NCBI GenBank assembly: GCA_027030435.1
Contig: JALVEX010000304.1
Span: 1 to 8,969 of the forward strand
Direction: 5' to 3'
Length of the DNA: 8,969 nucleotides
Origin: Paracoccaceae bacterium
Lineage (GTDB): Bacteria > Pseudomonadota > Alphaproteobacteria > Rhodobacterales > Rhodobacteraceae
Shown here: positions 1 through 5,986 of the stretch, one piece after another
How the letters are laid out: every line of letters begins with the position of its first letter
How positions within the stretch are numbered: the first letter of the stretch is position 1
The notes under the pieces: generated by a model
Seen by the model: the letters and a program-made list of their open reading frames with translations, nothing else
What the model was told of the DNA's origin: nothing
Databases searched by the model: none
Position numbers and translations under genes: made by a program

Positions 1-462
1 GGGGAGGCCGGGGAGGATCACGTCCTTGCCGCCCTCGAGATCGCGCGCGCCGGTGAAGGGGCGCTTGATGAGGAAATTGCCGAACAGCGCCTTGCCGGAA
101 TTGTCGATGAAGAGATAGAGGTTGTCCCCCTCGCGCGTGGTGGCCACGTTGGTAGCGATCTGGGCGTGCAGCTCGGGAAGGCCGGCCACCTGATAGGTGG
201 CGGCGAGATTCTCGGCCATCTGGCGGGCATCGCGCTGGAGCTTGGCGTGGAGTTCGCGCGAGAGCACGATATTGCCGACGATCGCCGCGATCAGCGTGGC
301 GACGACGAAGATCGCCGAAACCATGGCCGCAAGGCGCAGCGAGGCGGAACCGCGCAGGGCGGAAATCATGCGCCATGCGCCAACTTTCCGCGCCGCGCGC
401 GCGCCGGCGGGCGGTGCAGGCGAAGGCGCAAGCGCGGGTATGTCGCCGCCCGATCCGCTCAT
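1..462 (-). CDS. Sensor histidine kinase, N-terminal part (cut by window edge)
   Basis: The reading frame is open from an ATG at 462 to the left edge, giving 154 residues without a stop. Residues 1-40 are an Ala/Pro/Arg-rich cytoplasmic leader. Residues about 42-67 (from SLRLAAMVSA to IVGNIVL) form one clear transmembrane helix. The rest reads as the start of a periplasmic sensor domain, including NLYLFIDNSGKALFGNF at about 114-130, a pattern seen in sensor domains of classical kinases. The second membrane helix, HAMP, HisKA and ATPase domains would lie outside the window, so the kinase call rests on this architecture and on the overlap with the response regulator gene. The ATG overlaps the regulator's TGA (ATGA), implying translational coupling, and this decided the start. 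Met32 at 369 is an alternative start that would drop the low-complexity leader. The signal sensed is unknown; the neighbouring degP suggests envelope stress, which is inference. Confidence 0.8.
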   Translation of the reverse strand, partial: MSGSGGDIPALAPSPAPPAGARAARKVGAWRMISALRGSASLRLAAMVSAIFVVATLIAAIVGNIVLSRELHAKLQRDARQMAENLAATYQVAGLPELHAQIATNVATTREGDNLYLFIDNSGKALFGNFLIKRPFTGARDLEGGKDVILPGLP

Positions 463-1130
463 GGCTGAAGCTTGTAGCCGGCGCCGCGCACGGTGTGCAG
501 CAGGGGCTTTTCGAAGGGTTTGTCGATCTTGGCGCGCAGACGGCTCATGTGGGTTTCGACGATGCTGGTATTGGGCTCGAAATGGATCCCCCAGACGGCC
601 TCGAGCAGCATGGTGCGCGTCTGCACCCGGCCCTTGTTGCGCATCAGGTGTTCGAGCAGGCGAAACTCGCGCGGCTGCAGATCGATCTTCTGCCCGCTCC
701 GGCGGACCTCGCGGCGCACCAGATCCATCTCCAGATCCCCCGCGCGCAGCACCGTTTCCTCGCCCTGCATCTGCGGGCGGCGCGCCAGCGCCTGGATGCG
801 CGCCGAAAGCTCGGCGAAGGCAAAGGGCTTCACGAGGTAATCGTCCGCCCCCGCACGCAGCCCCTCCACCCGATCGTCCACGCCATCGAGCGCGGTGAGA
901 AACAGCACCGGCGCGCTCACCTTCGCCGCGCGCATCGCCTTCACCACCGCCAGCCCGTCGAGCCCCGGCATCATGCGATCGATGACGAACAGATCATAGG
1001 GCTGCATCGTGGCCTGCATCAGCGCCTCGCGCCCGTCGGCCACGTGATCGACCACATGCCCCTCGGCCTCGAGCCCCCTGCGCAGATACTGGGCCGTCTG
1101 CTCGTCATCCTCGGCGATCAGGATCTTCAT
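459..1130 (-). CDS. OmpR/PhoB-family response regulator transcription factor
   Basis: This 223-residue protein has the usual length and two-domain layout of the OmpR/PhoB family. The receiver domain (about 1-118) shows the acidic pair D8/D9, the phosphoacceptor D51 (in VIDRMMPG), T79 (FLTA) and K101 (LVKPF), so all phosphorylation residues are intact. The C-terminal winged helix (about 125-223) carries DLQPREFRLLEHLM and ETHMSRLRAKID, the latter being the DNA-recognition helix region, and ends with HTVRGAGYKLQP. A GGGAG Shine-Dalgarno (plus positions 1136-1140) lies 5 bases before the ATG. The gene is first in an operon with the overlapping sensor kinase and is divergent from degP. From memory, its sequence resembles the FeuP-like regulators that sit beside degP in other alphaproteobacteria. 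It probably controls degP and itself through the shared intergenic region, but no target is proven here. Confidence 0.95.
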   Translation of the reverse strand: MKILIAEDDEQTAQYLRRGLEAEGHVVDHVADGREALMQATMQPYDLFVIDRMMPGLDGLAVVKAMRAAKVSAPVLFLTALDGVDDRVEGLRAGADDYLVKPFAFAELSARIQALARRPQMQGEETVLRAGDLEMDLVRREVRRSGQKIDLQPREFRLLEHLMRNKGRVQTRTMLLEAVWGIHFEPNTSIVETHMSRLRAKIDKPFEKPLLHTVRGAGYKLQP

Positions 1131-1206
1131 GGCTTCTCCCGTTTCTTCATGTTGCTGCCCGCCTCTCGTTTCGTTGCCCCCTGCCCCGCCTTCATGGCAG
1201 CGCCAC

Positions 1207-1322
1207 CTTACAGCGAAATGGGGAGAAGCTTACCGTTGCGCAAGGTTCCGCCGCCCGCATTGGCTGCCTCGGCGCGCGTCTGGCCCGCGGCGGCCTCATT
1301 TTCATCCTTACGGATTTGTAAC
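1207..1322. promoter_or_regulatory. Candidate response-regulator binding sites (CTTAC repeats)
   Basis: CTTACA at 1207-1212 and CTTACC at 1229-1234 are direct repeats 22 bases apart, about two helical turns. A third copy, CTTACG at 1307-1312, forms an inverted pair with GTAAC at 1318-1322 (TTAC, 6 bases, GTAA). OmpR-family regulators commonly bind direct repeats of about this size on one DNA face, and some known sites contain GTAA/TTAC cores. The location between a response regulator gene and its probable target supports an operator role. The motifs are only five to six bases long, so chance is a real alternative. Confidence 0.35.
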
Positions 1323-1333
1323 CCCCCGGACAG

Positions 1334-1350
1334 CCCGGCGCAAAGCCGGG
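1334..1350. repeat. GC-rich hairpin in the degP upstream region
   Basis: CCCGGC at 1334-1339 and GCCGGG at 1345-1350 form a perfect 6-base-pair stem around a GCAAA loop. There is no T-tract on either side, so it is not a standard intrinsic terminator. If degP transcription starts upstream, it would fold in the 5' leader. Confidence 0.4.
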
Positions 1351-1427
1351 GGCTTATGTGGGATTATCGGCAGTCGGGGTGATCGGCGCGGGAATGCATT
1401 ACCCACTCACGGGGCACCAGATTCCCG

Positions 1428-1442
1428 GCCGGCATTGCCGGC
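1428..1442. repeat. Short hairpin GCCGGC-ATT-GCCGGC upstream of degP
   Basis: Two copies of the self-palindromic hexamer GCCGGC (1428-1433 and 1437-1442) flank ATT and can pair as a 6-base-pair stem with a 3-base loop. It lies about 130 bases before the chosen degP start, and no function can be assigned. Such short GC palindromes also arise by chance in DNA this rich in G and C. Confidence 0.35.
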
Positions 1443-1560
1443 AAGCCATCCCCGGCTGCCACCCGCGCACCGCGTGCGTATCCGATGCACAAGGCAGGAA
1501 ACCCCAGATGAACACAGAACAGGGACAACCCATGAGCAACCGCGGAAAGGAACATCCGCC

Positions 1561-1567
1561 AAGGAGG
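1561..1567 (+). promoter_or_regulatory. degP ribosome binding site
   Basis: AAGGAGG at 1561-1567 is a near-perfect Shine-Dalgarno, 6 bases before the ATG at 1574. It is the strongest such signal in the region and decides the degP start over the in-frame ATGs at 1508 and 1532, which have weaker purine runs upstream (AGGCAGGAA before 1508, AGGGA before 1532). Confidence 0.75.
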
Positions 1568-1573
1568 AAAGAC

Positions 1574-3061
1574 ATGCTCTCAGGACTGACAAGAACGAAC
1601 AGGATCGCAGGCACTTCGCTGCGCGCCCTGATGCTCGCGGGCGCGCTGGCCGCGGGCACGCTCGGCGCAACCGCGCCCATGGCCGAGGCCTATGCGCCCC
1701 CCGAAGGCTACGCCGATCTGGTGGAACAGGTTTCGCCGGCGGTCGTCTTCATCGAGGTGAAGGTGAAACAGGCCGCCATGCCCGGCGCTGGCGTGCCGAA
1801 CTTCCAGCTGCCCCCCGGCTTCCAGCTGCCCCCGGGATTCCCGCCGCTCCAGCCCGGCCCCGCGCCCCAGCAGCCGCCCCGCCAGGGCACGGCGCTCGGC
1901 TCGGGCTACATCATCAGCCCCGATGGCGAGATCGTGACCAACAACCACGTTGTCGAGCATGCCGAAAGCATCACCGTCACCCTCAAGGACGGGCGCAAGT
2001 TCGATGCCCGCGTGGTGGGCACGGATCCGCTGACGGATGTGGCGCTCCTGAAGATCGAGGGCGATGTGGATGATCTCCCCACCGTCAGCTTCGCCGACAG
2101 CTCCAAGCTCCGGGTCGGCGATGCGGTGATCGCCATCGGCAACCCCTTCGGGCTTGGCGGCACGGTGACGGCGGGCATCATCTCCGCCCTCGGCCGCGAC
2201 ATCCATTCCGGCCCCTATGACAGCTACATCCAGACCGACGCCGCCATCAACCGCGGCAATTCGGGCGGCCCGCTGTTCAACACGAAGGGCGAGATCGTGG
2301 GCATGAACACCGCGATCTTCAGCCCCTCGGGCGGCTCGGTGGGGATCGGCTTCGCGATCCCGGCCGATACGGTGAAGAAGGTCGTCGCCCAGCTGCGCGA
2401 TCATGGCAGCGTGACACGGGGCTGGCTCGGGGTGCAGATCCAGGTGGTGACGCCCGAGATCGCCGAGGCGCTCGGGCTTGACGAGGCCAGGGGCGCGCTG
2501 GTGGCCGATGTGCAGCCCGACAGCCCCGCGAAGGCCGCGGGCATCGAGCCCGGCGACGTGATCCTCGAAGTCAATGGCGAGAAGATCGGGGAGATGAAGG
2601 AGCTTCCCACCCTGATCGCGGGCATCGAGCCCGGCCGGAAGGCCGAGCTGGTGGTGATGCGTGACGGCAAGGAGCGCAGGCTTGACGTGACCATCGGCAC
2701 GCTCTCGCCCGAGAAGCTCGCCGCGAGCGCCAAGGCGCTGGGCAAGGCTGCGCCGAGCGCGCTTGGCATCGAGGTCGAGCCGCTGACGCCCGAGAACGCC
2801 CAGCGTTTCGGCTTTGCCGAGGATCAGGGCGGGGTTGTCGTCAGCTCCGTCGATCCCGAGGGGCCGAACGCCGACAAGCTCAGGGTCGGCGACGTGATCG
2901 AGATGGCGGGCGATCGGGAAGTGAAGAGCCCGGCCGATCTCGCCGCCGCGATCCGCGAAGCGAAGGCCGATGGCAAGAGCGCGCTGCTGCTGCGCGTCAA
3001 CCGCCAGGGCACATCGCTTTTCGTCGGCGCGAAGCTGCCGGGCAAGGATCTTTCCAACTGA
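1574..3061 (+). CDS. degP: Periplasmic serine endoprotease DegP/HtrA (Do family)
   Basis: This is a 495-residue trypsin-like protease and chaperone that degrades or refolds damaged periplasmic proteins. A Sec signal peptide spans about residues 1-39, with a hydrophobic core (LRALMLAGALAAGTLGA) and probable cleavage after AEA. The protease domain (about 45-275) has the full catalytic triad: H125 in TNNHVV, D155 in TDVALLKI and S230 in NRGNSGGPLF. Two PDZ domains follow, at about 281-375 and 397-485, so this is a two-PDZ Do-type protein of normal length rather than the one-PDZ DegS type. The loop at 66-105 is Pro/Gln-rich and carries a duplicated FQLPPG; it corresponds to the regulatory LA loop of family members. 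The start at 1574 was chosen for its strong Shine-Dalgarno; starts at 1508 or 1532 would add 22 or 14 basic residues before the signal peptide. The gene is divergent from a two-component system, its likely regulator, and ends just before an intrinsic terminator. MucD or DegQ would be equally acceptable names. Confidence 0.96.
   Translation: MLSGLTRTNRIAGTSLRALMLAGALAAGTLGATAPMAEAYAPPEGYADLVEQVSPAVVFIEVKVKQAAMPGAGVPNFQLPPGFQLPPGFPPLQPGPAPQQPPRQGTALGSGYIISPDGEIVTNNHVVEHAESITVTLKDGRKFDARVVGTDPLTDVALLKIEGDVDDLPTVSFADSSKLRVGDAVIAIGNPFGLGGTVTAGIISALGRDIHSGPYDSYIQTDAAINRGNSGGPLFNTKGEIVGMNTAIFSPSGGSVGIGFAIPADTVKKVVAQLRDHGSVTRGWLGVQIQVVTPEIAEALGLDEARGALVADVQPDSPAKAAGIEPGDVILEVNGEKIGEMKELPTLIAGIEPGRKAELVVMRDGKERRLDVTIGTLSPEKLAASAKALGKAAPSALGIEVEPLTPENAQRFGFAEDQGGVVVSSVDPEGPNADKLRVGDVIEMAGDREVKSPADLAAAIREAKADGKSALLLRVNRQGTSLFVGAKLPGKDLSN
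1801..1836 (+). repeat. 18-bp tandem duplication inside degP
   Basis: Two adjacent 18-base units (1801-1818 and 1819-1836) differ at one base and encode FQLPPG twice in frame, in the loop of the protease domain before the catalytic His. This looks like a slippage duplication that keeps the frame and changes the loop length. Confidence 0.8.
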
Positions 3062-3094
3062 TCCGGCCCGCGCCGCAGGCATGAGCAGGAAGAG

Positions 3095-3118
3095 CGGCCC
3101 CTTCGGGGGCCGTTTTTT
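3095..3118 (+). terminator. Intrinsic terminator downstream of degP
   Basis: CGGCCCC (3095-3101) and GGGGCCG (3106-3112) form a perfect 7-base-pair stem closed by a TTCG tetraloop, followed by six T residues (3113-3118). It lies 33 bases after the degP stop and before mprF, so it should end degP transcription and make mprF a separate unit. Confidence 0.93.
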
Positions 3119-3139
3119 CGTTCCGCCGCCCCCGCTTCG

Positions 3140-3150
3140 CGCTATAAGCG
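3140..3150 (+). promoter_or_regulatory. Possible mprF promoter -10 region
   Basis: CGCTATAAGCG at 3140-3150 contains TATAAG (3143-3148), close to the TATAAT -10 consensus, within a small inverted repeat (CGCT/AGCG). It sits between the degP terminator and the mprF ribosome binding site, where a promoter is expected. No good -35 hexamer is visible at the right distance, so this is tentative. Confidence 0.4.
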
Positions 3151-3157
3151 GCGCAGG

Positions 3158-3165
3158 AAAGGGAG
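3158..3165 (+). promoter_or_regulatory. mprF ribosome binding site
   Basis: AAAGGGAG at 3158-3165 lies 10 bases before the GTG at 3176 and supports that start. The next in-frame ATG (residue 59, position 3350) would remove the first membrane helix. Confidence 0.6.
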
Positions 3166-3175
3166 CACCCGGAAA

Positions 3176-5830
3176 GTGAACACCGGATCATCAGGCAGAA
3201 CGCGCAATGAAGCGGAGGCGCAGGCACGGGAGCCCTCGGGCCCTTCCCCCTGGCAGAGCCGCTTGCGCACGCTCCTGCCGGTGCTGCTCGGGATCGGGCT
3301 GTTCGTGGCCGGCGCGCTGGCGCTTGCCCATGTGCTCGGCCCCTTGGACATGCGCGCCGTCATCTCCGAGGCGCGCGCCAAGCCACCCGGCAAACTCCTC
3401 GCCGCCCTTGCCACCACCGCCGCCGGCTACGGCGCGCTGATCGGCTATGACTGGTCCGCCCTGCGCTACCTCGGCCGCCATGTGCCGCTCAGGGCGGTGA
3501 TCGTCGGCGGCTTCCTCGGCTATGCCTTCGGCAATACCGTGGGGGTGGGGGCTGTTTCGGGGGGCGCGGTGCGCTACCGCATCTACTCCGCCTACGGGCT
3601 CAACGCCTTCGAGGTGGCCGCGATCTCCACCTTCGTCTCCCTCGCCTTCGGCCTCGGAATCACGGTGATCGGGCTGTTTGCGCTCATGCTGCACCCAGGC
3701 GCGCTCGCCGGTGTCGTCAGCTGGACGGGGCTCACCATCCGCGAGGGCGCGGGCGCGGTGCTTGCGCTGACCCTCGCCTTCCTCGCCTGGGGATCGCTCA
3801 CCGGCCGGCGGCTGCGCCTGCGCCGCCTCGTGATCCCCTTCCCGCGCCCGCGCCTTCTGCTCGGGCAGCTCTTCTTCTCGGTGGTGGATACCACCATGGC
3901 CGCCGCCACGCTCTACATCCTCCTGCCCGACGGGGGGCCGGATTTCATCACCTTCCTCGCGGTTTTCGCCGTGGCCATGGTGGCGGGGGTGGCGAGCCAT
4001 GTGCCGGGCGGCGTGGGGGTGTTCGAGGGGATCATCGTGGCGGCGATGCCGGGGGAGATGCCGGTGGACAAGCTCGCCGCCGCGCTCCTCCTTTTCCGCA
4101 TGATCTACTACATCCTGCCCTTCGTGCTGGCGATGATCGTGGTGGCGCTCAACGAGGCGCGCCTCGCCTCCGGGCCGATCGCGCGGATGCTGGGGGCCAC
4201 GCCCGAGTGGTTCCAGCCCATCAGCCGGGCGATCAGCGCCATCACCCCGAAGGTGACGGGAAGCGCCGTCTTCGGGCTCGGGATCTACCTCATCCTGATG
4301 TCGGTGCTTCCCGATGTGCGCCCCGAGGGCGCGGTGCGCGAAAGCTGGCTCGTCGCCTTCCTGATGGAGAGCGGCGCCATGCTCTCGGCGGCGCTCGGGG
4401 CGCTTCTGATCCTGCTTGCCCAGGGGCTGATCCGGCGCAGCTCAGCCGCCTACTGGCTGACCCAGGCAACCCTTCTGGCCGCCATTATCGCCTCGCTCCT
4501 GAACGGGCTCGATGTGAAAAGCGCGCTCGTTCTCGCGCTTGCCGCGCTGCTGCTGTGGCCGCTGCGCCACGAATTCTTCCGCCATGGCCGGCTGACGCGC
4601 AATCTCTTCACCCTCTCATGGTTTGCCCTCGTCGGCGGGATCCTGATCGGGGTGATCGCGCTCCTTGCCCTCATTCATGCCGCCACCCCCTATGCGACGG
4701 ATGTTTGGATGCGCCCGGGCGCCTTGGCCGGCATGCCGCGGGCCATGCGCGCCGGGCTGTTCGCCGCCGCCCTGCTCACCTTCGGCCTCGTCTACCTCGC
4801 TCTCGAGCCGCGCCGCGCGCGCATCGTGAAGCCCACGCCGCAGGCCCGTGCCAGGGCCCGTGCCATCCTCGAAGCGCGCGCCGGCGATGGCACGGGCGCC
4901 CCACCCCCCGAGGCGACCCTCGCCCTTACCGGCGACAAGGATTTCTTCATGCCCGACGAGGCGGACGCCTTCATCGCCTTTCGCGCCGCCGGGCGATCGT
5001 GGATCGCACTTGGCGATCCTGCCGGCCCGCCCATGAGCCAGCGCGAAATCGCCTGGCAGTTCGCCGATGCCGCCGCACGGGCCGGAAGGCGACCGGTGTT
5101 CCATGCCGTCACCGACGCCTTCCGCCCGCTCGGGCGCGAGCTCGGGCTTGTGCTGCAACGGATCGGCGACGAGGCCCGCATTCCGCTTCCCGCCACGCCC
5201 ACGGGGCCGGGCGGGGATGGCGGGGATGGCGGGAATGGCGCGTCTGGCGAAGCGGGCTTCGAATTCTGGCTGCCGCCCCATGATCCGGCCCGCCACGCGG
5301 CGCTTGCGCGGATGAACGGGGAATGGCGCAAGGCTCACCCGGATGGGGAAAGGCATTTCATCGAAGGGCCGTTTTCCCCGGCCTGGCTCGATCAATGCCC
5401 GGTTGGCGTGATCCGGGAGGGCGGAGGCGGCGCGGTCCGGGGATTTGCCAGCCTGATCGCGGATCCGGCGCGGCTGAATTTCCGCATCGACCTCATGCGC
5501 GCGCTCGACGACGGCGATCACCGGATCAAGCGGGCGCTGGTGCGGGGGCTGATCGGCGCGCTCGGGGAAGCGGGCGCGGCAAGCCTCGGCCTCGGGCTGG
5601 TGCCGCCCGAGGGCATCGGCCTGCGGGAAAGCGCCCGCCTCTGGCAGCGTTTCGGGCGCTGGATCTACCCCCATGGCGAGGATTTCCGGGATTTCGAAGC
5701 GCTGCGCGCCTTCGCCGAAGCTTTCAACGCCTGCTACACAAGCCGCCATCTCGCCTTCCGCGGCGATGGCTCAACGCCGATTGCCACGCTGAAGGATCTG
5801 GTGCGCGCCATACGCGGGCAGGAGGGCTGA
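3176..5830 (+). CDS. mprF: MprF/LpiA-type phosphatidylglycerol aminoacyl-transferase with flippase domain
   Basis: This 884-residue inner-membrane protein matches the size and layout of bifunctional MprF. Residues about 30-545 hold roughly 13-14 hydrophobic helices (for example 32-52, 363-379, 398-418, 478-500, 525-543); this is the flippase-like part, with typical stretches GAVSGGAVRYRIYS (125-138) and ASHVPGGVGVFEGI (273-286). Residues about 575-884 form the cytosolic GNAT-like synthase, which moves an amino acid (often lysine or alanine) from aminoacyl-tRNA to phosphatidylglycerol. It shows GDKDFFMPDEADAFIAF (586-602), ALGDPAGP (611-618) and IDLMR (771-775), all recognisable family motifs. 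The product lowers membrane negative charge and protects against cationic peptides and acid; the amino acid used cannot be read from the sequence. Oddities are a Gly/Asp/Asn-rich insertion at about 676-693 and a non-consensus C-terminal stretch (AFAEAF at 845-850). The GTG start has a fair Shine-Dalgarno. The gene is apparently monocistronic, lying between the degP terminator and a convergent operon, with no hydrolase partner (AcvB/VirJ) adjacent. Confidence 0.92.
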   Translation: MNTGSSGRTRNEAEAQAREPSGPSPWQSRLRTLLPVLLGIGLFVAGALALAHVLGPLDMRAVISEARAKPPGKLLAALATTAAGYGALIGYDWSALRYLGRHVPLRAVIVGGFLGYAFGNTVGVGAVSGGAVRYRIYSAYGLNAFEVAAISTFVSLAFGLGITVIGLFALMLHPGALAGVVSWTGLTIREGAGAVLALTLAFLAWGSLTGRRLRLRRLVIPFPRPRLLLGQLFFSVVDTTMAAATLYILLPDGGPDFITFLAVFAVAMVAGVASHVPGGVGVFEGIIVAAMPGEMPVDKLAAALLLFRMIYYILPFVLAMIVVALNEARLASGPIARMLGATPEWFQPISRAISAITPKVTGSAVFGLGIYLILMSVLPDVRPEGAVRESWLVAFLMESGAMLSAALGALLILLAQGLIRRSSAAYWLTQATLLAAIIASLLNGLDVKSALVLALAALLLWPLRHEFFRHGRLTRNLFTLSWFALVGGILIGVIALLALIHAATPYATDVWMRPGALAGMPRAMRAGLFAAALLTFGLVYLALEPRRARIVKPTPQARARARAILEARAGDGTGAPPPEATLALTGDKDFFMPDEADAFIAFRAAGRSWIALGDPAGPPMSQREIAWQFADAAARAGRRPVFHAVTDAFRPLGRELGLVLQRIGDEARIPLPATPTGPGGDGGDGGNGASGEAGFEFWLPPHDPARHAALARMNGEWRKAHPDGERHFIEGPFSPAWLDQCPVGVIREGGGGAVRGFASLIADPARLNFRIDLMRALDDGDHRIKRALVRGLIGALGEAGAASLGLGLVPPEGIGLRESARLWQRFGRWIYPHGEDFRDFEALRAFAEAFNACYTSRHLAFRGDGSTPIATLKDLVRAIRGQEG
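5213..5239 (+). repeat. 9-bp tandem repeats in mprF
   Basis: Two exact copies of GGGGATGGC (5213-5221 and 5222-5230) are followed by a one-base variant GGGAATGGC (5231-5239) and a more diverged unit to 5248. They encode a GGDGGDGGNG run in the synthase domain. The unit length keeps the frame, so copy-number change would only lengthen or shorten the linker. Confidence 0.8.
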
Positions 5831-5832
5831 GC

Positions 5833-5846
5833 GCCGGAGCGCCGGC
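5833..5846. repeat. Small hairpin after the mprF stop
   Basis: GCCGG (5833-5837) and CCGGC (5842-5846) can pair around an AGCG loop, starting 3 bases after the mprF stop. There is no T-tract after it, so at best it is a weak or factor-dependent 3' end. Confidence 0.3.
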
Positions 5847-5902
5847 CTTGTGGCCCCCGTATCCCAGGATCCGGCCCATACGCGCAATGGCTCCGGCAGG
5901 AT

Positions 5903-5922
5903 GCCTCCGGCGGGGATATTTG
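5903..5922. repeat. Intergenic GCCTCCGGCGGGGATATTTG element (Rhodobacterales-type)
   Basis: This 20-base sequence lies in the gap between convergent mprF and the RNase J gene. From memory, near-identical strings (a CCTCCGGCGGG core followed by ATATTTG and a GACCAG-like tail, here GGACCAG at 5924-5930) recur between genes in many Rhodobacterales genomes. A partial copy, CTCCGGCAGGAT, sits just upstream at 5891-5902. It has no coding role; its function is unknown to me. The family-wide recurrence is recollection and cannot be shown from one copy. Confidence 0.5.
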
Positions 5923-5986
5923 CGGACCAGTGATGCAAGCAGGCGCGGGAAGCGGCCGGTGCGCAGGTGACTGGGCAGAAGGGAGT

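Larger units (their letters stand above)
1131..1573. other. Divergent intergenic region between response regulator and degP
   Basis: This 443-base stretch holds no convincing gene. It should contain the promoters of both the two-component operon (leftward) and degP (rightward). I see CTTAC-type repeats at 1207-1322, a palindrome TTGCGCAA at 1236-1243, GC-rich hairpins at 1334-1350 and 1428-1442, and the degP ribosome binding site at 1561-1567. The part from 1297 to 1322 is locally AT-richer than its surroundings. No strong -35/-10 pair for the housekeeping sigma factor stands out on either strand. In-frame ATGs at 1508 and 1532 could extend the DegP N-terminus. Confidence 0.7.

Noticed and set aside
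1222..1249. Possible ECF-sigma promoter on the minus strand (GGAACC, 16 bases, TTCTCC) upstream of the response regulator
   Set aside because: Only the -35-like GGAACC is persuasive. The -10 part does not fit the RpoE-type or EcfG-type consensus well, and one such match is expected by chance.
1334..1350. Hairpin considered as a terminator upstream of degP
   Set aside because: There is no T-tract on either strand, and the next bases are GGCTTATG, so it does not meet the criteria for an intrinsic terminator.
375..1382. 335-codon plus-strand open frame opposite the response regulator
   Set aside because: It runs antisense to an intact two-component regulator and into the intergenic region, and its composition is that of a shadow frame.
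1580..3082. 500-codon minus-strand open frame opposite degP
   Set aside because: It is the mirror of degP codons: rich in His, Asp, Arg and Gly, with no recognisable domain. The plus-strand gene has an intact catalytic triad and PDZ domains.
4616..5749. 377-codon minus-strand open frame opposite the 3' half of mprF
   Set aside because: Antisense shadow of a conserved enzyme domain, with no recognisable motif and no convincing start signal.
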